Part shown: in pieces, positions 28,511-37,282 of the stretch | Layout: every line of letters starts with the position of its first letter | How positions within the stretch are numbered: the stretch's first letter is position 1 | NCBI RefSeq assembly: GCF_001953885.1 | Contig: NZ_MQUS01000006.1 | Span: forward strand, 1 to 64,000 | Length of the DNA stretch: 64,000 bases | From: Streptomyces sp. IMTB 2501 | Lineage (GTDB): Bacteria; Actinomycetota; Actinomycetes; Streptomycetales; Streptomycetaceae | Direction of reading: 5' to 3' | Notes under the pieces: model-generated | What the model was told of the DNA's origin: nothing | Database searches by the model: none | The model's input: only the letters and a program-made list of their open reading frames with translations | Program-made: the position numbers and the translations under genes

Positions 28511-28548
28511 CGGTACGGGCCCGCCGGCCGGGGGACGGGCCCGTACCG
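28511..28548. terminator. Bidirectional terminator between TIR and Macro genes
   Basis: A perfect 13-bp inverted repeat, 28511-28523 against 28536-28548, with a 12-base loop lies between the convergent TIR gene (ending 28505) and the Macro-protein gene (ending 28578). Confidence 0.8.
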
Positions 28549-28577
28549 CTCAGGCGATCCCCGGCGGGCACCCGGCG

Positions 28578-29474
28578 TCAGGGGTGACGGCGGGCACCCG
28601 CCGCGAGGCCGGCCAGGAACGCGCCGGTCTCCGGAAGGTCGATCCGGTCCAGCTCGCCGGGGCGGATCACCACGTGCAGTTCCCGGCAGACCAGCCGCTC
28701 CCACGAGTGCGTGACGAACGACAGCAGGATCAGCCGCAGCAGGCTGTCCTCGTCGAGGTCGTGCAGCCGGGCGAGCCCGGCGCCGGTCAGCGGCATGGTG
28801 ACGCGCTCCAGCTGGGCGTGCCGGTGGACCGCGTCCCACAGCCGGTCCAGGCCGAACCACAGGTCGTGCACGCTGGAGGAGGCGACGCAGTCGTTGCCCA
28901 TCCGGCTGTAGGCGACGGCGAAGACCAGCTGGGGCCTGGTGCCGAGGACGGCGACGGTCCCGGCCCGGTACCGGTTCCGTTTGCCCCGCGGCTTGTCCTC
29001 CACCCGCTCCCGCGCCACCGGAGCCGTCCCGTCCAGCGCCACGGCCAGCTCCGCGTCCAGCAGCCGGGCATCCCCCGCGTAACGGCGGGTGAGCAACTGC
29101 CCCTGCACACTGCCGTCGTTGATGACGACGGCGTCGTCCACGAAGGTGTCGAAGGTGTCGGTGAACCCCACCACCAGATGACCCGGCTGGTCGAAGAGGT
29201 CGCCCTCCTCGACCACCACCGTCATCCCGGGGCGCCCGAACTCCTGCCGCACCGTGGACTGCGGGCGTGCCCTGGCCAGTCCCCAGGCCAGGCACAGGGC
29301 GACGGAACCGGCCAGGACCGGCCCCGGAGGGGACACGGCGGCCGGGAACAGCTGCCCCACGAACTGCACGACGGCCGACACGGCACCGAAGGCCGCCAGC
29401 ACACTGCCGGCGAATGCCCGCCGTCCGCGCCGCGACCATCGCGAACCGGTGAGCCGCGAAACGGACAATCGCAT
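28578..29474 (-). CDS. Two-TM plus ThsA-type Macro-domain protein (type II Thoeris ThsA-like)
   Basis: A 298-residue protein. Two N-terminal helices (about 20-43 and 50-68) are followed by a Macro-like domain (84-290) with GDLFDQ, LVVGFTDTFDTFVDD, SVQGQL, RNRYRAGTVAVLG, FAVAYSRMGND and MPLTGAGLARL. These motifs fit the Thoeris ThsA Macro domain family (formerly a DUF), in which the domain binds a TIR-made ADP-ribose derivative and the TM part is the effector. The architecture is that of type II Thoeris ThsA. ATG 29474 follows the ribosome site GGAGGAAATC. It diverges from the SARP-Macro gene with 62 bp between starts, so the two are probably co-regulated. Confidence 0.8.
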   Translation of the reverse strand: MRLSVSRLTGSRWSRRGRRAFAGSVLAAFGAVSAVVQFVGQLFPAAVSPPGPVLAGSVALCLAWGLARARPQSTVRQEFGRPGMTVVVEEGDLFDQPGHLVVGFTDTFDTFVDDAVVINDGSVQGQLLTRRYAGDARLLDAELAVALDGTAPVARERVEDKPRGKRNRYRAGTVAVLGTRPQLVFAVAYSRMGNDCVASSSVHDLWFGLDRLWDAVHRHAQLERVTMPLTGAGLARLHDLDEDSLLRLILLSFVTHSWERLVCRELHVVIRPGELDRIDLPETGAFLAGLAAGARRHP

Positions 29475-29536
29475 GATTTCCTCCAGGTCCTGTTGCTACG
29501 CTGACGCACAGTCACGCGGCGGAGGGGGCGAAGCGC

Positions 29537-30925
29537 GTGCAGATCGGCATATCGCGCGTACGCGTGGGCGTCCTGGGTCCCGTACGGCTGGACGTGAACG
29601 GCACCGAGGTACGCCTCACTCCGCTGACGGCCCGTCTGCTGGTCCGGCTGGTCGCGGCCGACGGTGAGGCCGTGACGGCCCGTCGGCTGTACCGGGACGT
29701 CTGGCAGCAGACCGTCGAGCTGCCGCGCCAGGAGCTGCGCAACCGCAACGAGGTGCAGAAGCGGATCCTGGAGCTGCGGCGCGCGTTCGACCTCGCCGGG
29801 CCGGGGTACGGCGCCCGGATCATCCGCACCGGACAGCTGCCGTCCCCGCGCGGCGCCCAGAGCACCTACCAACTGGACCTGTCCGAGGACGAGTTGGACA
29901 GCGCCGAGTTCACCCGGCTGGTCGGTGACGCGCTGCACGCGGCACCGGCCTCGGCCGTCCGGCTGCTCGCGGACGCGCTGCGGCTCTGGCGCGGCCGGCC
30001 GCTGACCGAGGTGCACGAGGAGGACTTCGCGTTCGCCCCGGTCCGACGGCTGACCCAGCTCCGGGAGACGGCGCGGCGCGAACTGATCAACGGACACACC
30101 GCGCTGGCCCGCTACGACCTCGCCCTGCCGGTGGCCGAACAGACCGTCCGGGAACGGCCCGACGACCCCGAGGCCGCCGCCGTCCTCGCCCGGCTGAACG
30201 CCCGGCTGCGTGAGCGGCACGGCGACGAGCTGCTGCGCCACACCCTGCGCGGGCTGCGGGTGGACGTGGTCGTGGTGCGCGGCGATCTGTTCGACCAGGA
30301 GGACGCCAACCTGGTCGTGGGGTTCTCCGACACCTTCGACACCTTCGCCGACGACGTCGTGATCAGCCGGGAGAGCGTGCAGGGCCAGCTGGTCGACCGC
30401 CTCTTCCAGGGCCGGCACCGGCTCCTGGACGACAAGCTGCGCCGCGGGCTGGGCGCGTTCACCCCGCTGGGCAGGGAGAGCGTCCACACGAAGCGGCGCG
30501 GCCGGCGCACCCGTTTTCCCATCGGGACGGTGGTGGCGGTGCCCGTCGGCCGACGCCGGGTCTTCGCCGTGGCCTACTCCCGGCTGGGCAACGACCTGCG
30601 CGCCCGGTCCGGACCGGCGGACCTGCGGCTGAGCCTGGAGCGGCTGTGGCCGTCGGTCGCCCGGCACGGGCTGTTCAAACCGGTGGCGATACCGCTGATC
30701 GGCGCGGGTCTGTCCCGCATAGTCGAACTGGACCGCACCCAGCTCGTGCTGCTGATCGTCGAGACCTTCACGGCGAGCCTGCGCCAGGACCCGGCAGCCT
30801 CCCCGGAGCTGCGCATCGTCATCCGCGCCGACGAGCTGGAGCGGACCGATCTCTCGGCGGTCGAGGCGTACCTGCGCGGCGTCGACGAACGGGGTCCGGC
30901 CTCCCCGCCGGCCACGGTGCGCTGA
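29537..30925 (+). CDS. SARP/BTAD transcriptional regulator fused to a ThsA-type Macro domain
   Basis: A 462-residue protein. Residues 8-114 are an OmpR-like winged helix as in SARPs (GVLGPVRLDVNGTEVRLTPLTARLL). Residues 118-226 are a BTAD domain (DSAEFTRLVGDALHAAPASAVRLLADALRLWRGRPL). Residues 241-455 are a Macro domain paralogous to that of the neighbouring TM protein, sharing GDLFDQ, LVVGF-DTFDTF-DD, SVQGQL, GTVVAV, FAVAYSR-GND and IPLIGAGLSRI. SARPs activate promoters through direct repeats; the Macro half is the likely ligand sensor. The GTG start follows GGAGGGGG. I know of no described SARP-Macro fusion. The order suggests transcriptional control by a TIR-derived nucleotide. Confidence 0.85.
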   Translation: MQIGISRVRVGVLGPVRLDVNGTEVRLTPLTARLLVRLVAADGEAVTARRLYRDVWQQTVELPRQELRNRNEVQKRILELRRAFDLAGPGYGARIIRTGQLPSPRGAQSTYQLDLSEDELDSAEFTRLVGDALHAAPASAVRLLADALRLWRGRPLTEVHEEDFAFAPVRRLTQLRETARRELINGHTALARYDLALPVAEQTVRERPDDPEAAAVLARLNARLRERHGDELLRHTLRGLRVDVVVVRGDLFDQEDANLVVGFSDTFDTFADDVVISRESVQGQLVDRLFQGRHRLLDDKLRRGLGAFTPLGRESVHTKRRGRRTRFPIGTVVAVPVGRRRVFAVAYSRLGNDLRARSGPADLRLSLERLWPSVARHGLFKPVAIPLIGAGLSRIVELDRTQLVLLIVETFTASLRQDPAASPELRIVIRADELERTDLSAVEAYLRGVDERGPASPPATVR

Positions 30926-30976
30926 TCTGCTCACCCCTCCAGCAAAGGCCGGTCCCCGCTTCCGCCGACAGCCGCC

Positions 30977-31007
30977 GCCCGCTTCCGGAACGCTTCCGGA
31001 AGCGGGC
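30977..31007. terminator. Terminator hairpin between SARP-Macro and SGNH genes
   Basis: GCCCGCTTCCGG at 30977-30988 pairs perfectly with CCGGAAGCGGGC at 30996-31007 around a 7-base loop, between two convergent genes. It also reads as a tandem 11-bp repeat (30980-30990 and 30991-31001), and part of it matches the CGGAAGCG element at 25406. Confidence 0.7.
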
Positions 31008-31037
31008 AGCGGATCGCTTTTCAGCGGGCCGGGTCGG

Positions 31038-32543
31038 TCAGCTGAAGCGCTGGGCCGCCGAGCCGTCGCAGGTCTGCAGCCGGACCCGGTCCCTCACCGC
31101 CGCCTGGGTGAGGCACAGCCCCGGTGCCGCCGCCGGCCGTATCGTCCCCGCCTCCCGGACGAACTGCTGGTTGGTGCCGCCGTGGCAGTTCCAGATGATC
31201 AGGCCGGTGCCGGCCGTGTAGGACGCACCCGGTACGTCCAGGCACCGGTCGTGGGTCAGCTCCAGATGGAAGGAGCGCTGCCCGGGGTCGTACCACCAGC
31301 CCTGGTTGCGGCCGCCGTGGCAGTCCCAGCCGAGTACCTCCGTTCCGTTCGTGCTCGAACCCCCGGATGCGTCGAGGCAGTTGCCTGTGGCCGCGTCGGT
31401 CAGCGGGCGGAACGCGTCGTCCCAGGCGCCCGGGTACAGCTTCGGGCTGCCGGTGCTCGCCGGGTCGGCGCAGCCCGCCTCGCGGTAGCCGGAGTCGTAG
31501 AACTGGGTCAGGCAGGACGCGAAGGCGCCGTGGCCCCGGTAGTTGGGGTGGAAGGACTGCCGTACCGAGTTGGAGTCGGGCGGGAAGGGGTTGGTGAGGT
31601 CGATGTACAGGCCGCGCGCCCAGGTGTCCTCCATGCAGACCTCGTGGCCGTGGAAGAGCCGGGAGTCGTCGAGGTAGTACGCGCCGCTCTGCTCGGCGGC
31701 CTCGCGCATCCCGCGTTCGAAGAGCGGGACGGCGGTGTTCCGGCCCCAGGCGGCGTCGGAGTCGTAGCCCATGCAGCCGCCCGCCAGCTTGCCCGGGAAG
31801 TTCGGGTTGTCGTGGATGTCGGGGCCGATCGGGCTCGGATAGCCCATGAGGACGAGCTTGTAGTCGCCGTCGCCGTCGCCCGCGTCGCGCATGACCGTCT
31901 TCAGGTCGGCGACGGTCGCCTCCACCTTCGGGACCAGCCCGTCGACCCGGGCCTGCCAGCCGGGGTCGTATTTCGGCCGGCAGGGGCCCTGGAGGGTGAC
32001 GTAGCGGGTGACGCAGTCGGTCATGACGGGGCCGAACTGGAGGTCGTCGTTGGCGCCGATGACCAGCACGATCATCTTGATCCGGGTGTTGCGGGCCTTG
32101 ATGGCGAGGCTGTCGCTCTGCACGAGTTCGTCGGCGTACTGCTTGCTGCCGCCGATACGGATGTTGCCGGTGGAGGCACCCGAACAGGCGACGTTGTAGG
32201 TGAGGTCCGCGGGGATGCCGGTGCGGTGGATGGCGGAGTCGGGCGAGCGGTGGCACCAGTTGTCGGGGCCGTCGGTGCCGGCCTCGTAGGTGCCGACGCC
32301 CTCGCCGGAGATCTCGCTGTCGCCGAGGGAGATCAGGGCGGTCCTGCGGTCGGCCAGGGGCCGCTCGGCCGGGTCGCCGTAGAGGGCGCCCGCCTCGGCG
32401 GCGCGGATGCGCTCCAGGTCTGGCGGCAGCGCGGTGGCGGCCGGGGCCGCGTGGGCGGCGGGGGCCGTGAGGCCCGCGAACACGGTGGCGGCCGCCGCGA
32501 CAGCGACGGCCGTCCCTCTGATCCTGGATCTGAAGCGGTGCAT
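31038..32543 (-). CDS. Secreted SGNH hydrolase with C-terminal ricin-type lectin domain
   Basis: A 501-residue exported protein with a signal peptide ([20 protein letters not shown] to about residue 32, Ala-x-Ala before AAPAA). The SGNH/GDSL esterase domain (about 65-350) shows [11 protein letters not shown] (nucleophile Ser), the oxyanion Gly in [16 protein letters not shown] and the [13 protein letters not shown] block with the catalytic Asp/His position. Residues 370-501 are a beta-trefoil lectin with three QxW-like repeats (NQGWWYD, NQQFV, AQRFS), expected to bind polysaccharide. It probably deacylates a cell-wall or plant polymer. It is divergent from fumC. Confidence 0.9.
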   Translation of the reverse strand: MHRFRSRIRGTAVAVAAAATVFAGLTAPAAHAAPAATALPPDLERIRAAEAGALYGDPAERPLADRRTALISLGDSEISGEGVGTYEAGTDGPDNWCHRSPDSAIHRTGIPADLTYNVACSGASTGNIRIGGSKQYADELVQSDSLAIKARNTRIKMIVLVIGANDDLQFGPVMTDCVTRYVTLQGPCRPKYDPGWQARVDGLVPKVEATVADLKTVMRDAGDGDGDYKLVLMGYPSPIGPDIHDNPNFPGKLAGGCMGYDSDAAWGRNTAVPLFERGMREAAEQSGAYYLDDSRLFHGHEVCMEDTWARGLYIDLTNPFPPDSNSVRQSFHPNYRGHGAFASCLTQFYDSGYREAGCADPASTGSPKLYPGAWDDAFRPLTDAATGNCLDASGGSSTNGTEVLGWDCHGGRNQGWWYDPGQRSFHLELTHDRCLDVPGASYTAGTGLIIWNCHGGTNQQFVREAGTIRPAAAPGLCLTQAAVRDRVRLQTCDGSAAQRFS

Positions 32544-32646
32544 GACGCCTCCCCGAAGCAGGTGTTACCCGGGGTATTTACTGGCGGGTAGTCCCATAGG
32601 GAATACACATGCGGCGACATGTGCTCACTTTTTCGGAGGTACGACG

Positions 32647-34044
32647 ATGACGACCGAAGAGCCGCAGTACCGGATCGAGCACGACTCGATGGGCGAGGTC
32701 CGGGTCCCGGCCCATGCCAAGTGGCGGGCGCAGACGCAGCGCGCCGTGGAGAACTTCCCCGTGTCCGGACAGCGGATCGAGCGGGCGCACATCGAGGCGC
32801 TGGCGCGGATCAAGGCGGCCGCCGCGCAGGTGAACGCCGAACTCGGCGTGCTGGACAAGGAGGTGGCCGAGGCGATCCAGGAGGCCGCCGCGGAGGTCGT
32901 CGCGGGGACGTGGGACGAGCACTTCCCGGTGGACGTGTTCCAGACCGGGTCCGGGACCTCGTCCAACATGAACACCAACGAGGTCATCGCGACCCTGGCG
33001 AGCGAGCGGCTGGGCCGGGACGTACACCCCAACGACCACGTCAACGCCTCGCAGTCGTCCAACGACGTGTTCCCCTCCTCGATCCACATCGCCGCCACCG
33101 CGGCCGTCACGCACGACCTGGTCCCGGCGCTGGAACACCTCGCCGGCTCCCTGGCCCGCAAGTCCGAGGAGTTCACCGACGTCGTGAAGTCGGGGCGGAC
33201 GCATCTGATGGACGCCACGCCCGTGACCCTCGGCCAGGAGTTCGGCGGGTACGCGGCCCAGGTGCGGTACGGCATCGAGCGGCTTCGGGCCTCCCTCCCC
33301 CGCCTCGCCGAGCTGCCGCTGGGCGGCACCGCCGTCGGCACCGGCATCAACACCCCGCCCGGATTCTCCGCCGCCGTCATCCAGGAGGTCGCCCGGACCA
33401 CCGGGCTGCCGCTCACGGAGGCCCGCGACCACTTCGAGGCGCAGGGCGCCCGGGACGGGATCGTGGAGACCAGCGGACAGCTGCGGACCATCGCGGTCGG
33501 GCTGACGAAGATCGCCAACGATCTGCGCTGGATGTCCTCCGGGCCGCGCACCGGGCTCGCCGAGATCCGGCTGCCCGATCTGCAGCCGGGGTCGTCCATC
33601 ATGCCGGGCAAGGTCAACCCGGTCGTACCGGAAGCCGTGTTGATGGTCGCCGCGCAGGTCATCGGCAACGACGCCACCATCGCCACCGCCGGAGCCGCCG
33701 GGAACTTCGAGCTGAACGTCATGCTCCCGGTCATCGCCAAGAACGTGCTGGAATCGATCCGGCTGCTCGCCAATGTCTCGCGGCTGCTGGCCGACCGGAC
33801 GGTCGACGGCATCACCGCTGACCGGGAGCGGACCCGCGAGTACGCCGAGTCCTCCCCGTCCGTGGTCACCCCGCTCAACAAGTACATCGGCTACGAGGAG
33901 GCCGCGAAGGTCGCCAAGAAGTCCCTCGCGGAGCGCAAGACCATCCGGCAGGTCGTGCTGGAGGGCGGGTACGTGGAGCGCGGCGATCTGACGCTGGAGC
34001 AGCTCGACGAGGCGCTGGATGTCCTGCGGATGACGCGTCCGTAA
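32647..34044 (+). CDS. fumC: Class II fumarate hydratase
   Basis: A cofactor-free homotetrameric fumarase. The 465-residue protein contains [53 protein letters not shown] and the superfamily signature [12 protein letters not shown] with the catalytic Ser loop. ATG 32647 follows GGAGG at 32636, giving the normal FumC length. It provides an oxygen-stable counterpart to the iron-sulfur fumarase at 23618. No obvious operon partner is present. Confidence 0.96.
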   Translation: MTTEEPQYRIEHDSMGEVRVPAHAKWRAQTQRAVENFPVSGQRIERAHIEALARIKAAAAQVNAELGVLDKEVAEAIQEAAAEVVAGTWDEHFPVDVFQTGSGTSSNMNTNEVIATLASERLGRDVHPNDHVNASQSSNDVFPSSIHIAATAAVTHDLVPALEHLAGSLARKSEEFTDVVKSGRTHLMDATPVTLGQEFGGYAAQVRYGIERLRASLPRLAELPLGGTAVGTGINTPPGFSAAVIQEVARTTGLPLTEARDHFEAQGARDGIVETSGQLRTIAVGLTKIANDLRWMSSGPRTGLAEIRLPDLQPGSSIMPGKVNPVVPEAVLMVAAQVIGNDATIATAGAAGNFELNVMLPVIAKNVLESIRLLANVSRLLADRTVDGITADRERTREYAESSPSVVTPLNKYIGYEEAAKVAKKSLAERKTIRQVVLEGGYVERGDLTLEQLDEALDVLRMTRP

Positions 34045-34138
34045 CCGCGAGCGAACATTTCCGGCCACCGGCGGCCCGGTCGCGCGGACCGTGATGTGCG
34101 CCGCAGCGTCGTATGCCTACGGCACCTAATATCTGTCC

Positions 34139-34828
34139 ATGACGGACGACGGAGCGATGACACGCGTGGACGCGGGACCTGCGACGCACTGGACCCCCGG
34201 GACCGGGATCCTGTGGCGCTACCGGGAGAACGCGGGCGAGCACTTCCACATCGCCCGGCCCGTCACCGTCGTACGCGACGACGAGGATCTGCTCGCGGTG
34301 TGGCTGGCCCCCGGCACCGAGTGCATGAAGCCGGCCCTGGCCGACGGCACGCCCGTGCATCTGGAGCCGCTGCAGTCCCGCTACACCAAGCCGCGCACGG
34401 TGCAGCGGGACCGCTGGTTCGGCACGGGCGTGCTGAAGCTGGCCCAGCCCGGCCGGCCCTGGTCGGTGTGGCTGTTCTGGGATCCGGGCTGGCGGTTCAA
34501 GAACTGGTACGTCAACCTCGAACAGCCCCTGGCCCGTTGGGCGGGCGGGGTGGACTCCGAGGACTACTTCCTGGACATCTCCGTGCACCCCGACCGCAGC
34601 TGGCACTGGCGTGACGAGGACGAGTTCGCGCAGGCCCAGCGGGACGGGCTGATGGACGCGGCCACCGCCGATCGGGTCCGGGTGGCCGGGCGGGACGCGG
34701 TGGACGTGATCGAGGCCTGGGGACCGCCGTTCGCGGACGGCTGGCAGCACTGGCGCCCGGATCCGTCCTGGGCGGTACCTTCTCTCCCCGAGGACTGGGA
34801 CCGTACGCCCGCGCACGTGTCCTCATGA
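34139..34828 (+). CDS. DUF402 family phosphohydrolase-like protein
   Basis: A 229-residue protein of the DUF402/FomD family, whose characterised members hydrolyse nucleoside diphosphates or CMP-linked intermediates with divalent metals. The family core is visible as DRWFGTGVLKLAQPGRPWSVWLFWDPGWRFKNWYVNLEQPL and VDSEDYFLDISVHPDRSWHWRDEDEFAQA, where clustered Asp/Glu residues would bind metal. ATG 34139 is the first in frame. It is followed by the small ORF and phosphatase genes but has no clear functional link to them. Confidence 0.85.
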   Translation: MTDDGAMTRVDAGPATHWTPGTGILWRYRENAGEHFHIARPVTVVRDDEDLLAVWLAPGTECMKPALADGTPVHLEPLQSRYTKPRTVQRDRWFGTGVLKLAQPGRPWSVWLFWDPGWRFKNWYVNLEQPLARWAGGVDSEDYFLDISVHPDRSWHWRDEDEFAQAQRDGLMDAATADRVRVAGRDAVDVIEAWGPPFADGWQHWRPDPSWAVPSLPEDWDRTPAHVSS

Positions 34829-34944
34829 GACCCTTGATGCGCCCCCGGGCACAAAACGTAGGATCGTCCTCCGCAAGGGCGCACCAGTGCAACTCCCGGA
34901 GCATGCGCCGGGCTTGACCTATCGTCACCGAGGGGCGGCAGCAC

Positions 34945-35112
34945 GTGAGCGAGGGGTACGACGGCGTAACCACCGCGATCGGAGGCGGCACGGAAACCTC
35001 TGAGCACGCGGAAATTCCGTTCCTGGGGCACGTATTGCGGGTATCGGGACTTCTGCGGGAGCAACTGCGCGCCCGGCGCGCAGTGCCGTACGGATGGATG
35101 CGACACGCGTGA
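34945..35112 (+). CDS. Small ORF (55 residues) translationally coupled to the SpoIIE phosphatase
   Basis: A 55-residue frame starts at GTG 34945 behind a GAGGGG ribosome site and ends in TGA 35110-35112, overlapping GTG 35109 of the phosphatase gene (GTGA). The peptide reads MSEGYDGVTTAIGGG then TETSEHAEIPFLGH and ends in a basic helix-like LREQLRARRAV. I do not recognise it. Codon use is mixed. It may be a leader that couples translation, or a small partner protein of the phosphatase. Confidence 0.45.
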   Translation: MSEGYDGVTTAIGGGTETSEHAEIPFLGHVLRVSGLLREQLRARRAVPYGWMRHA

Positions 35113-37196
35113 CGGAGCAGCCCACCTCCTTCGAGCGCCCCCAGGGCGCCGACCCCGCGGAGGGCCGCGGGGCGCTCCGGCATACCCCGAAGCAGCTCGG
35201 CGGGTCCGCCGCCTTACCGGTCCAGGCCCGGACCGACGGCACGCCCTCCGGCCCGGGGACGACCACGCCCTGCGGCAAGGGGAACAAGGGGAAGGAGCCC
35301 CCAGTCAACGGCCCCGAGCACTCCCAGCCCGCCGCCGCCGAACCCGGCGCACACCGCCCGCGCCCCGCACCGGAGGGCATCCCGCCGCAGCCCGGCGCCG
35401 AGCAGGAGCGGGCACCGGGCGGTCAGGACCGCCGTACCGGGCACGCTCTGCCGCCGGGCCGGCCGACGCCGATGCGGCGCGACGGGGACCGGCTGAGATT
35501 CGTGGGCGCGGCCACCCGGCGGATCGCGCGCGGCCTCGATCTGGACGAGATCGTGATGGGCCTGTGCCGGGCGACCGTACCGACGTTCTCGGACGCGATC
35601 CTGGTCTATCTGCGCGACCCGCTGCCGGTCGGCGACGAGCGGCCCACCGGGCCCGTGGTGCTGCGACTGCGCCGTACCGACCGGATCCCGGAGGAGCGGG
35701 ACAACGACGGTGTGCTGCTGCCGCCCGCCTTCGAGCAGGAGCCGGAGCCGAGCGCGCTGGCCGAGCTGTCCTCCCTGACCACCGAGCTGTGCGAGGTGCG
35801 CCCCGGCGGCGCGCTGAACGAGGTGCTGCGCGGGGTGCGGCCGGTGTTCGCGGAAGCGCCCGCCGCCCGGGCCGCGCTGCCCGAACTGCTCGGCGAGGGC
35901 ACCGAGACGGTCGTACCGTCCGGGCAGCACGCGATCCTCGCGCCGCTGCGCGGCCGGCGCCGGGTGATCGGCGCGGCACTGTTCCTGCGCCGCCCGGAGC
36001 GGCTCGCGTTCGAGGCCGACGACCTGCTGGTGGCGGCCCAGCTGGCCACGCACAGCGCGCTCGGTATCGACAAGGCGGTGCTGTACGGCCGGGAGGCCTA
36101 TATCGCCGACGAGCTGCAGCGCACCATGCTGCCCGAGACCCTGCCCCGCCCGACCGGGGTGCGGCTGGCCTCGCGCTACCTGCCGGCCGCCGAGACCGCG
36201 CGGGTCGGCGGCGACTGGTACGACGCGATCCCGCTGCCGGGCAGCCGGGTGGCCCTCGTCGTCGGTGACGTCATGGGGCACTCCATGACCTCGGCGGCGA
36301 TCATGGGCCAGCTGCGCACGACCGCGCAGACGCTGGCGGGGCTCGATCTGCCGCCGCAGGAGGTGCTGCACCACCTGGACGAGCAGGCGCAGCGGCTCGG
36401 CACCGACCGCATGGCCACCTGTCTGTACGCCGTCTACGACCCGGTCACACACCGCATCACCATCGCCAACGCCGGCCATCCGCCGCCCGTGCTGCTGCAT
36501 CTGGGCGGCCGGGCCGAGGTGCTGCGGGTGCCACCGGGTGCGCCCATCGGGGTCGGCGGGGTCGACTTCGAGGCGGTCGAGCTGGACGCGCCCGCCGGGG
36601 CCACGCTGCTCCTCTACACCGACGGCCTGGTGGAGTCCCGGCTGCGGGACGTGTGGACCGGCATAGAGCAGCTGCGGGAAAAGCTCGCCGCGACCGCCCA
36701 GTTGACCGGCCCCGACCATCCGCCGCCGCTGGAAGCCCTGTGCGACGAGGTCCTGGACATGCTCGGACCGGGCGACCGGGACGACGACATCGCGCTCCTC
36801 GCGGCCCGCTTCGACGGGATCGCGCCGAGCGATGTCGCGTTCTGGCGGCTGGAGCCGGAGGAGACGGCCCCCGGGCAGGCCCGCCGGCTGGCCCGGCGCG
36901 CGCTCGCCCGCTGGGATCTGGAGGATCTGTCGGACTCGGTGGAGCTGCTGGTCAGCGAAGTCGTGACGAACGCCGTACGGTACGCGTCCCGGCCGGTGAC
37001 GCTCCGGCTGCTGCGCACGGACGTGCTGCGCTGCGAGGTCGGCGACGACGTGCCGCAACTGCCGCGGCTGCGCCAGGCGCGGGCCACGGACGAGGGCGGC
37101 CGCGGCCTGTACCTGGTCAACAGGCTGGCCCGGCGCTGGGGCGCGACCCGGCTGAGCACGGGCAAGGTGGTCTGGTTCGAGCTGAACCGGAGCTGA
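35109..37196 (+). CDS. GAF-SpoIIE (PP2C-type) phosphatase with C-terminal RsbW-like ATPase domain
   Basis: A multidomain regulator of about 695 residues. The first 120 residues are disordered and Pro/Gly-rich. A GAF-like sensor region follows (LRFVGAATRRIARGLDLDEIVMGLC to HSALGIDKAVLYGREAYIA). The PP2C/SpoIIE domain has LQRTMLP, RYLPAAETARVGGDWYDAIPLPG, VVGDVMGHSMTSAAIMGQLR, ANAGHPPPVLL and YTDGLVESR. The last 120 residues form an anti-sigma-factor-like HATPase (LLVSEVVTNAVRYAS, then EGGRGLYLVNRLARRWG). Such proteins control sigma factors through anti-sigma antagonists. GTG 35109 overlaps the upstream ORF stop; ATG 35094 is the alternative start. Confidence 0.9.
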   Translation: MTEQPTSFERPQGADPAEGRGALRHTPKQLGGSAALPVQARTDGTPSGPGTTTPCGKGNKGKEPPVNGPEHSQPAAAEPGAHRPRPAPEGIPPQPGAEQERAPGGQDRRTGHALPPGRPTPMRRDGDRLRFVGAATRRIARGLDLDEIVMGLCRATVPTFSDAILVYLRDPLPVGDERPTGPVVLRLRRTDRIPEERDNDGVLLPPAFEQEPEPSALAELSSLTTELCEVRPGGALNEVLRGVRPVFAEAPAARAALPELLGEGTETVVPSGQHAILAPLRGRRRVIGAALFLRRPERLAFEADDLLVAAQLATHSALGIDKAVLYGREAYIADELQRTMLPETLPRPTGVRLASRYLPAAETARVGGDWYDAIPLPGSRVALVVGDVMGHSMTSAAIMGQLRTTAQTLAGLDLPPQEVLHHLDEQAQRLGTDRMATCLYAVYDPVTHRITIANAGHPPPVLLHLGGRAEVLRVPPGAPIGVGGVDFEAVELDAPAGATLLLYTDGLVESRLRDVWTGIEQLREKLAATAQLTGPDHPPPLEALCDEVLDMLGPGDRDDDIALLAARFDGIAPSDVAFWRLEPEETAPGQARRLARRALARWDLEDLSDSVELLVSEVVTNAVRYASRPVTLRLLRTDVLRCEVGDDVPQLPRLRQARATDEGGRGLYLVNRLARRWGATRLSTGKVVWFELNRS

Positions 37197-37238
37197 GCCG
37201 GTCCTGTGGATCCAGCCGCTCTTCTGGATCTACGACAC

Positions 37239-37270
37239 GAAGGGCGCCCGGGGAGTCCCGGGCGCCCTTC
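37239..37270. terminator. Bidirectional terminator hairpin
   Basis: A perfect 14-bp inverted repeat, 37239-37252 against 37257-37270, with a 4-base loop separates the convergent phosphatase and penicillin-binding protein genes. Confidence 0.85.
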
Positions 37271-37282
37271 GCGTATGCGCTC

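Noticed and set aside
30980..31001. Tandem 11-bp repeat read as a second SARP operator
   Set aside because: It lies between two convergent genes with no promoter to serve and is fully explained by a 12-bp terminator stem, so it is kept only as a sequence similarity.
25400..31010. CBASS or Pycsar system for the TIR gene
   Set aside because: No CD-NTase or nucleotidyl cyclase gene is present nearby; the adjacent Macro proteins fit a Thoeris-like signal better.
35094..35108. ATG 35094 as start of the SpoIIE phosphatase
   Set aside because: No ribosome site is seen before it, whereas GTG 35109 overlaps the stop of an upstream frame with a good ribosome site; the difference is only five codons.
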